A stretch of 64,000 nt of DNA, from positions 62,001 through 126,000 of IMG/VR virus record IMGVR_UViG_3300013116_000108, one strand, 5' to 3'. Shown here piece by piece: positions 24,313 through 33,560 of this stretch. Every line of letters starts with the position of its first letter. Positions within the stretch are counted from its first letter, which is position 1. Source of the DNA: a virus. The notes below the pieces were generated by a model, which searched no databases, was not told where the DNA came from, and saw only the letters and a program-made list of their open reading frames with translations. The translations under genes were made by a program, and so were the position numbers.

Positions 24313-25514
24313 AATATCACGACATATATCAATATCTTAGAGAAAACTATACATTTGTATTAGATAACTCTAGTCAATTAGATAGAAACACATTATTTCT
24401 TATAAAGATAGCCTCATATTGTATAGACGATAAAATAGTACAAGATCCATCTCTTAACGAAACTAAAGGATACTTTATTTGTCATAAAAACAACCACATT
24501 GTTAATGAAGATATATTAATGTTATTAGCAAAGTACCAACTAGATAATGAAATAACTTCTGTTACTACACCTTGTGGGTCTATTACGGCTATAAATGATA
24601 GTTTTAATAATAGTAGCAAATACGGTGTTAATTTAAGATCTCAAGCAGTAATAGATACTCAAGAATATAAAGATGTAGTAGCAATCGTTAAAGATTGGCA
24701 AACAGAAGATTACAGTAGAAATGCTATAACAACTACATTAGGCGGCTACACATTAGTTCACCACATGTATAATACAGAAAAATACGAAAATAAGTTTGTT
24801 AAGAAAGCAAAGTTAAACAAAAAAGAGTTTGATCAATTTGTTATGTTGCCAAGCGGGTTAAAATTTGCTTGGTTGCTACGTGAACTTAATTGGAAACCGG
24901 ATAATAAATTAGTTTTATTTGATGTTAGTAGTTTTCCTATTTGTTTTGCTAAAGAAATGATACTGTCTTGGGACGGTTCATACCCATTACATGATTGGGC
25001 CATGGAACATCCTATTGCTAAAAGCATATTAATAGCCAGCGGGCAAATTAACGAAGGCACACGACCAGGTGCCGGTCCTAAGGAATGGGATAATATGTGG
25101 AAACAAGAAATTAAAAAATGGGGCGGAGTTGAAAATATTGTAGAAACTATGGCTAAACTAAAACAAGCAGAAGTAAATGGTGACATCGCATGGTGTACTG
25201 TTAATATAGCACACGATAATATTGGTCAAGAACTAATATTTTCTAGTTTAGATAACAAACCTACAGTTTTATGGATTAGTAACATATTTGATTCAAGTCC
25301 TATTGCTTCAATTAATGCTACAAGAATCCGTAACGTCTTTATGGTAGAAAGTAGACTAGGATTAATTCAAAAATGGTATAAAAATTTAAAACAGTTATTG
25401 CCTAATAAAAGTCTAATAATAGGTAGTATACCTCCTACTACTAAAAACGGTTTGGAAATTTCAGACGAAGATAATAAAAAAATTGAATTTCTATCAGGGG
25501 AATTTTTAAAGTAG
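24309..25514 (+). CDS. Hypothetical protein, paralogue of previous gene, 401 aa
   Basis: A 401-aa protein whose C-terminal half matches the preceding one: LPSGLKFAWLLRELNWKP, LVLFDVSSFPICFAKE, ILSWDGSYPLHDW, VLWISNIF, and a final IIGSIPP. The match indicates an old tandem duplication. It begins with an ATGA overlap to its neighbour. It ends convergently with a methyltransferase gene, overlapping by 9 nt. Function unknown; the neighbourhood points to glycan or small-molecule chemistry. Confidence 0.5.
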   Translation: MKYHDIYQYLRENYTFVLDNSSQLDRNTLFLIKIASYCIDDKIVQDPSLNETKGYFICHKNNHIVNEDILMLLAKYQLDNEITSVTTPCGSITAINDSFNNSSKYGVNLRSQAVIDTQEYKDVVAIVKDWQTEDYSRNAITTTLGGYTLVHHMYNTEKYENKFVKKAKLNKKEFDQFVMLPSGLKFAWLLRELNWKPDNKLVLFDVSSFPICFAKEMILSWDGSYPLHDWAMEHPIAKSILIASGQINEGTRPGAGPKEWDNMWKQEIKKWGGVENIVETMAKLKQAEVNGDIAWCTVNIAHDNIGQELIFSSLDNKPTVLWISNIFDSSPIASINATRIRNVFMVESRLGLIQKWYKNLKQLLPNKSLIIGSIPPTTKNGLEISDEDNKKIEFLSGEFLK

Positions 25515-26345
25515 TTTCTTTGCCGCGTTTTGATTTAAAGTTGCTCTCTCATACATCTTTTTATAACTATCTTCAGGGCCAATAACTTCTTCTAAATACT
25601 GAAAGTTAACTTTTCTTTTAGGTGACATAAACATTACGTTAATTACTCCACCGCTACCAAATACATTTTTCGTAAATCCTTTATAATTATCAGGATTAAA
25701 ATTCCTAACAGGGCACCAATACATTTGAGTGTACCCTAACTTATTAAATCTATTCCATAATGGCTTGAGATTTACCTCATCATTACATTCAATAAAGCAA
25801 GTTGGCAAATGTTTTTCTAATGTACGTTTAGCACCTTTAAATACATTTGGCTCCTCACCTTCTACGTCACATTTAATAAGATCTAATCTTTCAAACTGTA
25901 CTTGATCTAATCGCATAGTAGGCACTAGTTCCATCATTTCGCTACTATTGTTTAAACTAGCCTCACCGTAATTGCCCGGTTTTTGAGGATTATAGTTACT
26001 TAGGTACCTATTTCCAGCACTTCTACTTAAAGCATAAGGATATACTGTAGTATTAGTAATTTGATTTTGTAATAAATTACGTTCTAATAAACCTCTAGAT
26101 AATTCATTTGGTTCAAAAGCATGTATATGACCTTTATGTGCTAGTTTACTAAAAGGTACTGAGTGTGTTCCTATGTTTGCTCCAATGTCAGCAATATGCC
26201 ATTCTGGTTCAATTAACTGCTCTAAGCACATTATTTCCCATTCACAATACTCACCGTATGTTGCTAAACTTTTTCCAATGATAACATCATTGTCAAACCA
26301 AGTAAACTTTCCATGTCTACACTTTCCAGTTGATATCATTTCCAA
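25506..26345 (-). CDS. FkbM-family methyltransferase
   Basis: A 279-aa SAM-dependent methyltransferase. DIGANIGTHSVPFSK (motif I), HAFEPNELSRG (motif II), LIKCDVEGEEP (motif IV-like) are the FkbM signature. Such enzymes O-methylate sugars of surface polysaccharides. It is the last gene of a minus-strand series that starts near 33503, and overlaps the glycosyltransferase upstream by 10 nt. A second, shorter FkbM protein is at 28315. Confidence 0.85.
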   Translation of the reverse strand: MEMISTGKCRHGKFTWFDNDVIIGKSLATYGEYCEWEIMCLEQLIEPEWHIADIGANIGTHSVPFSKLAHKGHIHAFEPNELSRGLLERNLLQNQITNTTVYPYALSRSAGNRYLSNYNPQKPGNYGEASLNNSSEMMELVPTMRLDQVQFERLDLIKCDVEGEEPNVFKGAKRTLEKHLPTCFIECNDEVNLKPLWNRFNKLGYTQMYWCPVRNFNPDNYKGFTKNVFGSGGVINVMFMSPKRKVNFQYLEEVIGPEDSYKKMYERATLNQNAAKKLL

Positions 26346-27043
26346 TTCTCCAATATTAATGGATCATCTAATACATCACCTGGATTGGGTTTACCATGAA
26401 AAACTAATATACTTGTATTGTTATGTAATACAGTCTTATCTGATTTATATTCTGTTGTACCCATACGTTTTAATCCGCCGTTTAATACTTCCCATTTATA
26501 ACTCATAGCCCACTCTTTAGGCCACCATTTTTTTGTATCATTGGGAAATATCCTAGACAACCAATCTTGGTCACCTTTATGTCTTTTAATATTTGTTGTT
26601 TTTTCGTTTTGAAAGTCATTGTAAATATTTGTGTAAGCATTTGCTTGAAATCCTATAACACTACTATTACTTATGCTATAGTCGGCTATGCCATGGCGAT
26701 TAAAGTCTTGACATATTCTAAACTGATCTGTTTCCCATTCAAAGAACTTGTCTAAAGACCCTACAACTACAGTATCTAAATCTAAATATAATACTTGCCC
26801 CGACCATTTATGCTTATTAAACAAGTTACATTTATACCACCACTTTCTAGCATCGTTATCAAACATAGGATCTACTTCTAATACTATTGGTATTATATTA
26901 GGGTTTGTAATTTCTTGCGGGTGTGTTGTTAAACAGTAAAAGTTAAATGACTGTGTTAGATTTCTTTTCACACTATTGTAGAGTGTTTCTACATAAGATA
27001 CATTATACTTAGGCGGAATCCAAACACATGCTACGTTATTCAT
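26336..27043 (-). CDS. Glycosyltransferase, GT-A type
   Basis: A 235-aa GT-A-like enzyme. VLYLDLDTVVVGSLDKFF holds the DxD metal and nucleotide-sugar site; WWYKCNLFN and GDQDWLSRIF (acceptor-side acidic motif) agree with family 8-like or related phage glycosyltransferases. It starts with AGGTAG upstream of the ATG at 27043. With its neighbours it suggests assembly or decoration of a glycan on the host surface, the virion or DNA; which one cannot be told. Confidence 0.75.
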   Translation of the reverse strand: MNNVACVWIPPKYNVSYVETLYNSVKRNLTQSFNFYCLTTHPQEITNPNIIPIVLEVDPMFDNDARKWWYKCNLFNKHKWSGQVLYLDLDTVVVGSLDKFFEWETDQFRICQDFNRHGIADYSISNSSVIGFQANAYTNIYNDFQNEKTTNIKRHKGDQDWLSRIFPNDTKKWWPKEWAMSYKWEVLNGGLKRMGTTEYKSDKTVLHNNTSILVFHGKPNPGDVLDDPLILENWK

Positions 27044-27062
27044 TAAATTTTACTACCTACTG

Positions 27063-27728
27063 TCATTTGATATTTTTAATCAAAGGAAATATATCAGAAA
27101 TAATCTTAGCACAGGCATGTGCTATTTCCATGTGTTCTTTTTGTGTACCATTAGCACTTCGCAATTCAATATAATGTACCCAACTACGAATTGTACCGTT
27201 CATATATAACCTTGTTTTAGTCATGCCTTCTGGCAATACTACACGGGCCTGCTCTTTAGCAATACCATTATCAATAGCCCACTGGTATGCTCTTTCAGAT
27301 GCTTGTTGTACTTCACTTTGTCTTTTAAACCACTCAATAGTTAAGTCTACGTCATCTGTGTCAATACTATTTTGCCTATTAATAGGATCTTGTAAACGTG
27401 CTTCTCTCATAGTATACCAATCTTCCATTGTAGTTGGATCAGCATAACGTTGACTAAATTCTTGGAAACTAAAACTACGATGCCTTACTATTTGATGGGC
27501 AATATCCCTTGTTGTTTCTATTTCTAATGTAGCATTGACCATCTCAAGTGGAGACCAGTGTTGATGTTTGATCAAATACTTGATTAATCTTTCACTTGTT
27601 TCTTTGTTAATTTGATTTGCTGGATTGCTCACTTTGGCACAGTAGGCTATAAGTTCTTGTAAATTATCAAGACCTTCTGCTTCAAAATCCGGAGTTGCTT
27701 TACTGTAACTTACTAGTTTTGCTTTCAT
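27063..27728 (-). CDS. thyX: Flavin-dependent thymidylate synthase ThyX
   Basis: A 221-aa ThyX. The signature RHRSFSFQEFSQRY lies at 82-95, and the length is typical. It methylates dUMP to dTMP with methylene-tetrahydrofolate and FAD, supplying thymidylate for phage DNA. The SGNH-like gene upstream overlaps its start (ATGA). It sits oddly within the glycan island and not beside other nucleotide genes. Confidence 0.95.
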   Translation of the reverse strand: MKAKLVSYSKATPDFEAEGLDNLQELIAYCAKVSNPANQINKETSERLIKYLIKHQHWSPLEMVNATLEIETTRDIAHQIVRHRSFSFQEFSQRYADPTTMEDWYTMREARLQDPINRQNSIDTDDVDLTIEWFKRQSEVQQASERAYQWAIDNGIAKEQARVVLPEGMTKTRLYMNGTIRSWVHYIELRSANGTQKEHMEIAHACAKIISDIFPLIKNIK

Positions 27729-28321
27729 AATTTATACTCTTTTACCATTTCTTTAAAATATTCTTGGTGTGCTTTACTTGTAGGATGATCTTTTGGCATC
27801 CTACCTAAATTGTTGTCATCACAATAGTTTACAAGTGATGTTTTTGTGTGCCAGTTATTGCCATGAAATTGTGTTAGTTGAGAATCAGTTGATGCTATGC
27901 TTGTAAAGAAATATATTTTATTGCCTAGTTGTTGACAGTATTGCTCGAGGTGTTTAAATCTCTTATAGTAATAATGTTCTAATGTATGTTCATTATAGCA
28001 AAATTTAACATAATGGTCAAGTGTTTTCTTCAATCCTTGTAAGGGAAACTTGGGTTCCCTTCTGTTACTAATTGATTGACTTTGCATATTATTAGTATCA
28101 ACGTGTGGCCAATATACTCTACTAATATCAGTTATACCTACTAATATAGTATGTCCTAATTTAATATTTTCGTATGCTGTAAAAAGAATCTCTTCGTTAC
28201 TTGAACCTGCTTTGCTATAATTCTCTAGTGGTTCGTTAATGTGCTCAGCAAACAACTTAGGTATAGTTGGTTCTGTTTCTATTTCTTCACCTGCTACAAT
28301 ACTACAACCAAATGCTAACAT
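27725..28321 (-). CDS. SGNH/GDSL-like hydrolase
   Basis: A 198-aa protein. FGCSIVAGEE near the N-terminus corresponds to the GDS block with a nucleophile Ser, AGSSNEEIL to the second block, and DHPTSKAHQEYF near the end to the Asp-x-x-His block. These proteins are esterases or acetyl transfer/hydrolysis enzymes on sugars. It overlaps thyX and the FkbM gene by a few bases. De-acylation or acyl transfer on a glycan would fit the context. Confidence 0.6.
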   Translation of the reverse strand: MLAFGCSIVAGEEIETEPTIPKLFAEHINEPLENYSKAGSSNEEILFTAYENIKLGHTILVGITDISRVYWPHVDTNNMQSQSISNRREPKFPLQGLKKTLDHYVKFCYNEHTLEHYYYKRFKHLEQYCQQLGNKIYFFTSIASTDSQLTQFHGNNWHTKTSLVNYCDDNNLGRMPKDHPTSKAHQEYFKEMVKEYKL

Positions 28322-28959
28322 TTTAAAAACACAGCCTCTTTTTTATACTGTTGCTCTTGCCAAGTATAACCAATTGTTGATAATAGTTCTTTTACTTCAG
28401 TGTGGTACTGTTTTTCTTCTGTGGTTCGTCTAGGTAATTCTACTACTAAACATACGTCATTATTTTTTAATGTTTCTAATGACCCTAATATTACTTCTTT
28501 TTCTGTACCTTGTACATCTATCTTCATGTATCCTACATTAGTTAAGTTGTAACCATCTAATGTCGTGACATCTGTTACTATTTCTGAAATTCTTTTTGCT
28601 TTAGTAGGATCTAATGACGATGCTCCGCACGAACCGCCATTAACATAAACTGGCTGGTCTCTTAGATTTTCCTTACCTAGTGCTACATAATATAATGTAT
28701 AATTCTCACTAGTAACATTTTTTTCTAAACACTCTCTATTATCTGCCATTGGTTCAAAAGCATGGACATGGTTAAATTTTGTACAAAGAGGTTTTGTCCA
28801 AAATCCGATATTAGCACCGACATCTACGGCTACAGTATTAAAGTCTTTTACATATCCGAGAGTAATGTCCCTACCGTATTGTTGATATTGTCCGTTAGAC
28901 ATATAATTTTCAAAATGTGTATCATAATCTGGCATCCACCAACCTTCTACATTTTTCAT
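28315..28959 (-). CDS. FkbM-family methyltransferase (short)
   Basis: A 214-aa FkbM methyltransferase: VDVGANIGFWTKPLC, HAFEPMADNREC and YMKIDVQGTEKEVI are the three signature blocks. It is shorter than the copy at 25506 and diverged from it. The ATG overlaps the stop of the fusion gene upstream (ATGA). Sugar O-methylation is the likely role. Confidence 0.85.
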   Translation of the reverse strand: MKNVEGWWMPDYDTHFENYMSNGQYQQYGRDITLGYVKDFNTVAVDVGANIGFWTKPLCTKFNHVHAFEPMADNRECLEKNVTSENYTLYYVALGKENLRDQPVYVNGGSCGASSLDPTKAKRISEIVTDVTTLDGYNLTNVGYMKIDVQGTEKEVILGSLETLKNNDVCLVVELPRRTTEEKQYHTEVKELLSTIGYTWQEQQYKKEAVFLKC

Positions 28960-29762
28960 TCAACTTCCCCACCTGTATACCAACGTTCAATATCATCTTC
29001 TGTTAAGTGTTCAGTATCACCTTTCCATATCTCAACTATATGTGCTGGCTCATCAGTATTGTTTCTACCTTTGTGCCAATAATTTTTTGGAATGTCAACT
29101 GGATTTTGCGGAGATAATTTCCAGACATTTGCTCCATCAAAAGGATCTCCCATTACTGTCCAGTTAACTAATAACTCAGCATTGCCACTAACTAAGTTCC
29201 AAGTTTCACTTCTATGTTTATGTCGTTGCATTGACAAACTACTTTGCGGATTAATAACTAGTTCTTTAACCATAAAGTTTTTACCTTTATACAAGTTTCT
29301 ATAGTATCCCCAATTACGCTCAACTTTAGGTGATGACCATTCTTTTAATATCCAACTGCTCGAATTCTTTTTATCTTCACCGCCTACACCAAATACAAAC
29401 TCAACATCATCAAAAACCATTTCTGGTATATTGTCTGCTGTCCTGTCACCACCGTTAGCAAAGATTAATTTATATGCTGTAATAGGATAGTGTGCTTTAA
29501 CTTGCTTAATAAAATTAATAGCAGTATCATCGTCATCCATGAACGTGAACACTTCGTCTACTACTTCTAAACTATTTAAAATAGTAAGACGCTCGTTCCA
29601 GGGCATAAAGGCTTTACCCTTTTTACGCTCCAGCCATTCATCAGAATTTAAACCTACAATAAGTATATCCCCTAATGCTTTTGCGGCTTTTAAATAGGCA
29701 ATATGTCCACCGTGTAAGGGGTCAAATCCGCCCGTACACAGCACTATTCTAGAATCTGGCAC
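28956..29762 (-). CDS. Fusion: cytidylyltransferase + ManC-like cupin
   Basis: A 268-aa two-domain protein. Residues 1-130 are a nucleotidyltransferase of the glycerol-3-phosphate cytidylyltransferase/HldE-C type (GGFDPLHGGH at 11-20, HxGH motif). Residues about 150-265 are a cupin like the C-terminal isomerase domain of ManC/AlgA (mannose-6-phosphate isomerase II): QRHKHRSETWNLVSGNAE with His181, His183 and Glu186, then YWHKGRNN. The combination suggests making an activated sugar in one polypeptide. Catalytic residues of both parts are present. It overlaps the next gene by one base. Confidence 0.8.
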   Translation of the reverse strand: MPDSRIVLCTGGFDPLHGGHIAYLKAAKALGDILIVGLNSDEWLERKKGKAFMPWNERLTILNSLEVVDEVFTFMDDDDTAINFIKQVKAHYPITAYKLIFANGGDRTADNIPEMVFDDVEFVFGVGGEDKKNSSSWILKEWSSPKVERNWGYYRNLYKGKNFMVKELVINPQSSLSMQRHKHRSETWNLVSGNAELLVNWTVMGDPFDGANVWKLSPQNPVDIPKNYWHKGRNNTDEPAHIVEIWKGDTEHLTEDDIERWYTGGEVE

Positions 29763-30448
29763 TATTGACTACTGTATAAATTAATGACTTCTTTTTTCCA
29801 AACATCACTGTATTCACACTTTCTCATGTTATCAAACCACGGCCCACCTAATGTATAATGTAACACTTTAGGCTTCGTAGTTTCTGTTTCTGTATAATGG
29901 CCAACTAGCCAATTATAACTATAATCTAATTCGCCTATTTCTGAGTCTTCTAACCAACTAAACCTATGGAGGTATTTTCCAGTTATGTTAGGATCATTAA
30001 CAAGTTCCTTAGTTAACTTTTTATTGCTAGGATGGCCACAATTAAACAAAACCATAGAACTCCAGTTTTTACGTGGATATGGCAGTTGTAATTGTCCGTC
30101 CATTTTCCTTCCTTCTTTAACGTCGTAGTTGTGCTGTACACACATTACAGCAAACTTGTCATCTACTTGATCAAATACTTCCTGAGCATCAATTAAGAAT
30201 ACCATGTCGCAATCACAAAACATGGCCCAACCGCTGTACTCTTGTAAGTGCGGAACTAAGAATCTAGTAAATGTAAATTCCGTACTTCCTAACTTATCTA
30301 TATCTCTAGTATATGTTCCTGAGTCACGTAACTCGTTTTGCTTTAAAGGAATTACGTTTGTAGTTTTAGATCTATTAAGTATACTATGCTCACAAACTTG
30401 ATAAGCAATATCTTCTCTACTATCCCAACCTATATAAATGTTATTCAT
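29762..30448 (-). CDS. Glycosyltransferase, DxD type
   Basis: A 228-aa GT-A enzyme when started at ATG 30448 (MNNIYIGWDSRED), which overlaps the upstream stop by 8 nt; a longer frame from 30508 would add 20 unlikely residues. FCDCDMVFL contains the DxD site; YSYNWLVGHY and HYTLGGPWF (His and Gly-Gly motif near the C-terminus) match family 8-like sugar transferases. GTGGAG upstream supports the start. Sugar donor and acceptor unknown. Confidence 0.75.
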   Translation of the reverse strand: MNNIYIGWDSREDIAYQVCEHSILNRSKTTNVIPLKQNELRDSGTYTRDIDKLGSTEFTFTRFLVPHLQEYSGWAMFCDCDMVFLIDAQEVFDQVDDKFAVMCVQHNYDVKEGRKMDGQLQLPYPRKNWSSMVLFNCGHPSNKKLTKELVNDPNITGKYLHRFSWLEDSEIGELDYSYNWLVGHYTETETTKPKVLHYTLGGPWFDNMRKCEYSDVWKKEVINLYSSQ

Positions 30449-31166
30449 GGCCTTTAAATTCTCCACTTCTTCCTGCTTTCTTTCTTCGGGGGCCTTTTGT
30501 ATGATCATATATTTGTCCTAATACACTTCTACATTGTACATGCCCTTTTTGATTATCACCTATATTATAATTTAAAGTGTTAAAAAGTTTTTCAAATCTT
30601 ATTCTTATTACGTCCCATATCCAACTGTCATGCCATTCTTGTTCGTTATATAACATATCTGAATTATACATTTCTTGTACTTCTTCAGCATATTTTTTAG
30701 TATCAGCATGTTTTAAATTAAAATACAAATATCCGCACTCTGTATAATCTGGTCTGCCTAAGTATGTTACCATACACTCATTTCGGTGTATATTCTTTTT
30801 CATCCATTCTATATCAATTGGATTATAAAATACACTATCAGCATCTATACATATTAACCCGTCTGCTTCACCTAATTCTATTTGCCTTAATATTTCATGT
30901 GTATACACATACACTTTGTAACAAAATCGAACAGCATCAAATTTAAAAGTATCTAATTTAAGATCAGGAAGTTCTCTGTCTTTGTTCCTGTTAACAAACT
31001 CTTTACATTTAGGTATAAGATCAAATGTATTAAGAGTTTTTACATTTGATATTTCGTCTTCACTATAAACAATCAACTCAAACGGCCAATTATAAGTCGA
31101 CATAAATCTATGAGCGTATTCTTCATATAACCGGCTATTAAAAGTTGTAACTGTTTTTATAATCAT
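30441..31166 (-). CDS. Glycosyltransferase-like protein
   Basis: A 241-aa protein with ICIDADSVFYNPID, a DxD site in GT-A context, after a typical N-terminal Rossmann-like half (FELIVYSEDE). HDSWIWDVIRIRF fits the acceptor region. The C-terminal stretch is basic (KGPRRKKAGRSG). It overlaps both neighbours by a few bases. It resembles the other two glycosyltransferases only in the core. Confidence 0.65.
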   Translation of the reverse strand: MIIKTVTTFNSRLYEEYAHRFMSTYNWPFELIVYSEDEISNVKTLNTFDLIPKCKEFVNRNKDRELPDLKLDTFKFDAVRFCYKVYVYTHEILRQIELGEADGLICIDADSVFYNPIDIEWMKKNIHRNECMVTYLGRPDYTECGYLYFNLKHADTKKYAEEVQEMYNSDMLYNEQEWHDSWIWDVIRIRFEKLFNTLNYNIGDNQKGHVQCRSVLGQIYDHTKGPRRKKAGRSGEFKGHE

Positions 31167-31648
31167 AAACTATACTCAAAATTTTGTGTCGTATGATTAT
31201 GTTGAATTAGTTTAGCACCATTCCTAATATGAAAGTGTGTAGCCATTGGAGTTAAAGGCGATAACGTAACTACTCGCTCAATGTTTCCTTTTTCTTTTAA
31301 GTGTGCTAGTAATTTTTCCATAATCTCTTTACCTGCTCCTCTTTTACGAGACCATACAGTATAAGCAACTGCTGTATTAAAGTTATCTTGTAAGTGAGCA
31401 TTTTGACTTATTAAATCTAACTCTCTAACACTTTGAGGGACATCATTACAATATGCTACACAAATAATACCCTCTATTTGATCTTCATACTTTAATCCGT
31501 AAATTTTACGGCTATAACTTTTTCTAAATTCCAAACTTAGTTCCGGTCTTACAGGATCTTCTGATACATCTATTTCGTCTAACTCAACTAATTCAGTACC
31601 TTTAACCCATTTAAAAAAGTCGTCTACTCGATGTTTAAATGTTTTCAT
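31163..31648 (-). CDS. GNAT-family acetyltransferase
   Basis: A 161-aa GNAT-like protein. YTVWSRKRGAGKEIMEKLL is the acetyl-CoA pyrophosphate-binding loop (RxxGxG/A) and VVTLSPLTPMATHFHIRNG the following strand and helix. It would transfer an acyl group to an amine, for example on an aminosugar of the same pathway. It overlaps the next gene by 4 nt. Substrate unknown. Confidence 0.7.
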   Translation of the reverse strand: MKTFKHRVDDFFKWVKGTELVELDEIDVSEDPVRPELSLEFRKSYSRKIYGLKYEDQIEGIICVAYCNDVPQSVRELDLISQNAHLQDNFNTAVAYTVWSRKRGAGKEIMEKLLAHLKEKGNIERVVTLSPLTPMATHFHIRNGAKLIQHNHTTQNFEYSL

Positions 31649-31683
31649 GTTACTTTATTCCTAGTGCTACTATTATGTATACA

Positions 31684-32637
31684 CTACACTATTCCTTTCA
31701 ATGTTTGCTGGACTATATTCCATGTTTCTGGTTTTGTCCAATTTAAATTTTCTGTTTTATTAATAAGTTGTTTACAAATATCACTCTCAAATATTGACTC
31801 GTTTGTTTCAACCATCTTAGTAAATTTGTTACTAGTCTGTAGCATTGCCGCAAGACCTTCAATTAAATTTTTAGTATGTAAGTCATCATATTGTGTAACA
31901 TGATATTCTATATGTAATAAAAAATACCACTTTAACATTGTACTATTAAGTACACCTAACATAGGTTTTTTTGTAGCAAAAGTAAATTTACTTTTTTCTT
32001 CATGCTTTCGCCATTCTATAAAAGCAGGAGTATTTTCTAGAGTACAAAAAGCATTTCCGCCATAATCAACCCAACGAGTTTCTCCTGTATTATTGTCTTT
32101 CATATAATTTAACCCACTTACAAGTGTTGAGTTTTTTAAAGGTGCTATTCCAATAAATCCAAAATCATGTATTGCTATATAATTTTCTAACAACTTAGAA
32201 TTTAACCTTGCTAAATTAATAAGTGCTTCAATCCATTCACTTCTATTATTTGTTGGGTCATACTTAAGATATGGTTGTTTACAAGGATATCCCAATACTT
32301 CATACTTTCGGCCATTTGTTTTTATTTCTTTAGGAAAATTAATTGTGTTGCTTAATTCTTTATCTAAATTTGCTTTCTCGATAATATTTTGTATTGTTTC
32401 TGTTCTATGATAAAAACTTTGCCCAAAAGGTGATTGTATTTTTACTATCCATGTACTGTTGTCGTTACTACGTTCACAAAAATAAGTACGGCCGTCTTTT
32501 CCCTGCCCTAATTGTTCTTTAACATAATATACAGTATTTCCACTACTATGAATCTCAAGTATTTTATCATCTTTACCTGTATCTCGATTGAACCCAAGTT
32601 TAAAAACTTTATTTTTAGAAAATCTATCTACTGTCAT
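31684..32637 (-). CDS. Protein-kinase-like-fold protein
   Basis: A 317-aa protein started at ATG 32637 (ATGA overlap with the upstream stop; an upstream GTG adds 3 residues). It shows a kinase-like outline: glycine-rich loop LGQGKDGR at 43-50, strand WIVKIQ with Lys66, YIAIHDFG at 153-160 in place of HRD, Asn169, and WVDYGG at 189-194 in place of DFG. The spacing fits small-molecule or lipopolysaccharide-sugar kinases more than Ser/Thr kinases. The context of glycan genes favours a sugar kinase. Activity unproven. Confidence 0.55.
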   Translation of the reverse strand: MTVDRFSKNKVFKLGFNRDTGKDDKILEIHSSGNTVYYVKEQLGQGKDGRTYFCERSNDNSTWIVKIQSPFGQSFYHRTETIQNIIEKANLDKELSNTINFPKEIKTNGRKYEVLGYPCKQPYLKYDPTNNRSEWIEALINLARLNSKLLENYIAIHDFGFIGIAPLKNSTLVSGLNYMKDNNTGETRWVDYGGNAFCTLENTPAFIEWRKHEEKSKFTFATKKPMLGVLNSTMLKWYFLLHIEYHVTQYDDLHTKNLIEGLAAMLQTSNKFTKMVETNESIFESDICKQLINKTENLNWTKPETWNIVQQTLKGIV

Positions 32638-33503
32638 ATTACCCACTTTTTAATTAACTGCCATGCTTCTCCATTTTTCATTTCACCTAACGTAAATTGA
32701 TGATAAGACAAAGCATTAAAATATTGTTGCCTATTTGGTTCTTCTTTTAACTTACTATGATTTTCTATATCATTCCAATCAAATGCTACAGATTTTGAAG
32801 AAGCATATTCTGTTGAAAATACAGGAACTCCTTCTAGTGTTGCTTTAACTACTGCTCCACTATTATAAGCAACCACACAATAAGCATTTTCTAAATCTTC
32901 TTCAAACGTTGTTTGCCTAATAAGAGGTTCAATCTCACGAAATTCTTTTTCAAATTGTAAACTACCTACTGGAAAACCATTTTCGTCAACGTGTGTTACT
33001 GGAGGTTTATACCTAACAATAACTTTTCTATCTGTAACGTTTTTCAGCCATTCTAATGTAGTGTCTAACCAATCTTCATCTCCTGTATACCAGGCTGTAG
33101 GTTGAGTTGGAGGGAGAACTAATATATGTCCTTTGGTATTTAGACTCCACGGTTTAATATTAACGTGTTGCTTAAAGTATGTATTAAATCTATCTTCAGG
33201 ATAATGCTTTGTTATATCTTTCATGTTTATACCGTTTTTAGTAACACGGTACCACGAATCATCTGTATGTTTATGTCCTGCTAGAAAGTAAGCATGGTCT
33301 ATATGTATATAATTAGGTGCTTTGCGATATACTTCTGCTGTACCTCTTAAAATGCCAAAACTAGTAAAGTAGTCATTGGGATTTGAATTTTGGATGTCTA
33401 TATCTAACTGGTCTAAACGCCTAACTTGACCATTAGCACCCTTACAAAATAATTTTACTACTTTAGATGTTGTTTTACGACTCGTGTCGTACCCGTATAT
33501 CAT
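32634..33503 (-). CDS. Capsule-export/glycosyltransferase-like protein
   Basis: A 289-aa protein. The C-terminal part (VIVRYKPPVTH, then EEDLENAYCVVAYNSGAVVKATLEG) has the pattern of GT-B/KpsS-type polysaccharide enzymes, where a Ser/Asn loop contacts the nucleotide sugar. The divergent protein at 33561 has the same C-terminal layout (ALENTKLVVSESSNPAMEA...), so they are paralogues. It begins the minus-strand surface operon. Biochemical role unknown. Confidence 0.55.
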   Translation of the reverse strand: MIYGYDTSRKTTSKVVKLFCKGANGQVRRLDQLDIDIQNSNPNDYFTSFGILRGTAEVYRKAPNYIHIDHAYFLAGHKHTDDSWYRVTKNGINMKDITKHYPEDRFNTYFKQHVNIKPWSLNTKGHILVLPPTQPTAWYTGDEDWLDTTLEWLKNVTDRKVIVRYKPPVTHVDENGFPVGSLQFEKEFREIEPLIRQTTFEEDLENAYCVVAYNSGAVVKATLEGVPVFSTEYASSKSVAFDWNDIENHSKLKEEPNRQQYFNALSYHQFTLGEMKNGEAWQLIKKWVI

Positions 33504-33549
33504 TATCGATTATCTATCCACTTGTTGACTTATTCTACAATATTTATTG

Positions 33550-33556
33550 TAAATAC
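33550..33556 (+). promoter_or_regulatory. TAAATAC box 4 nt before start codon, plus strand
   Basis: The plus strand reads TTGACT (33525-33530), later TAAATAC (33550-33556), TTTT and ATG at 33561. The spacing of box to ATG is the same as at 4521 and 50132, so this message is probably leaderless. Confidence 0.5.
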
Positions 33557-33560
33557 TTTT

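Noticed and set aside
33522-33560. Upstream TTG start for the 33561 protein
   Set aside because: The 13 extra codons overlap the promoter-like TTGACT and TAAATAC sequence and add an unlikely hydrophobic start.
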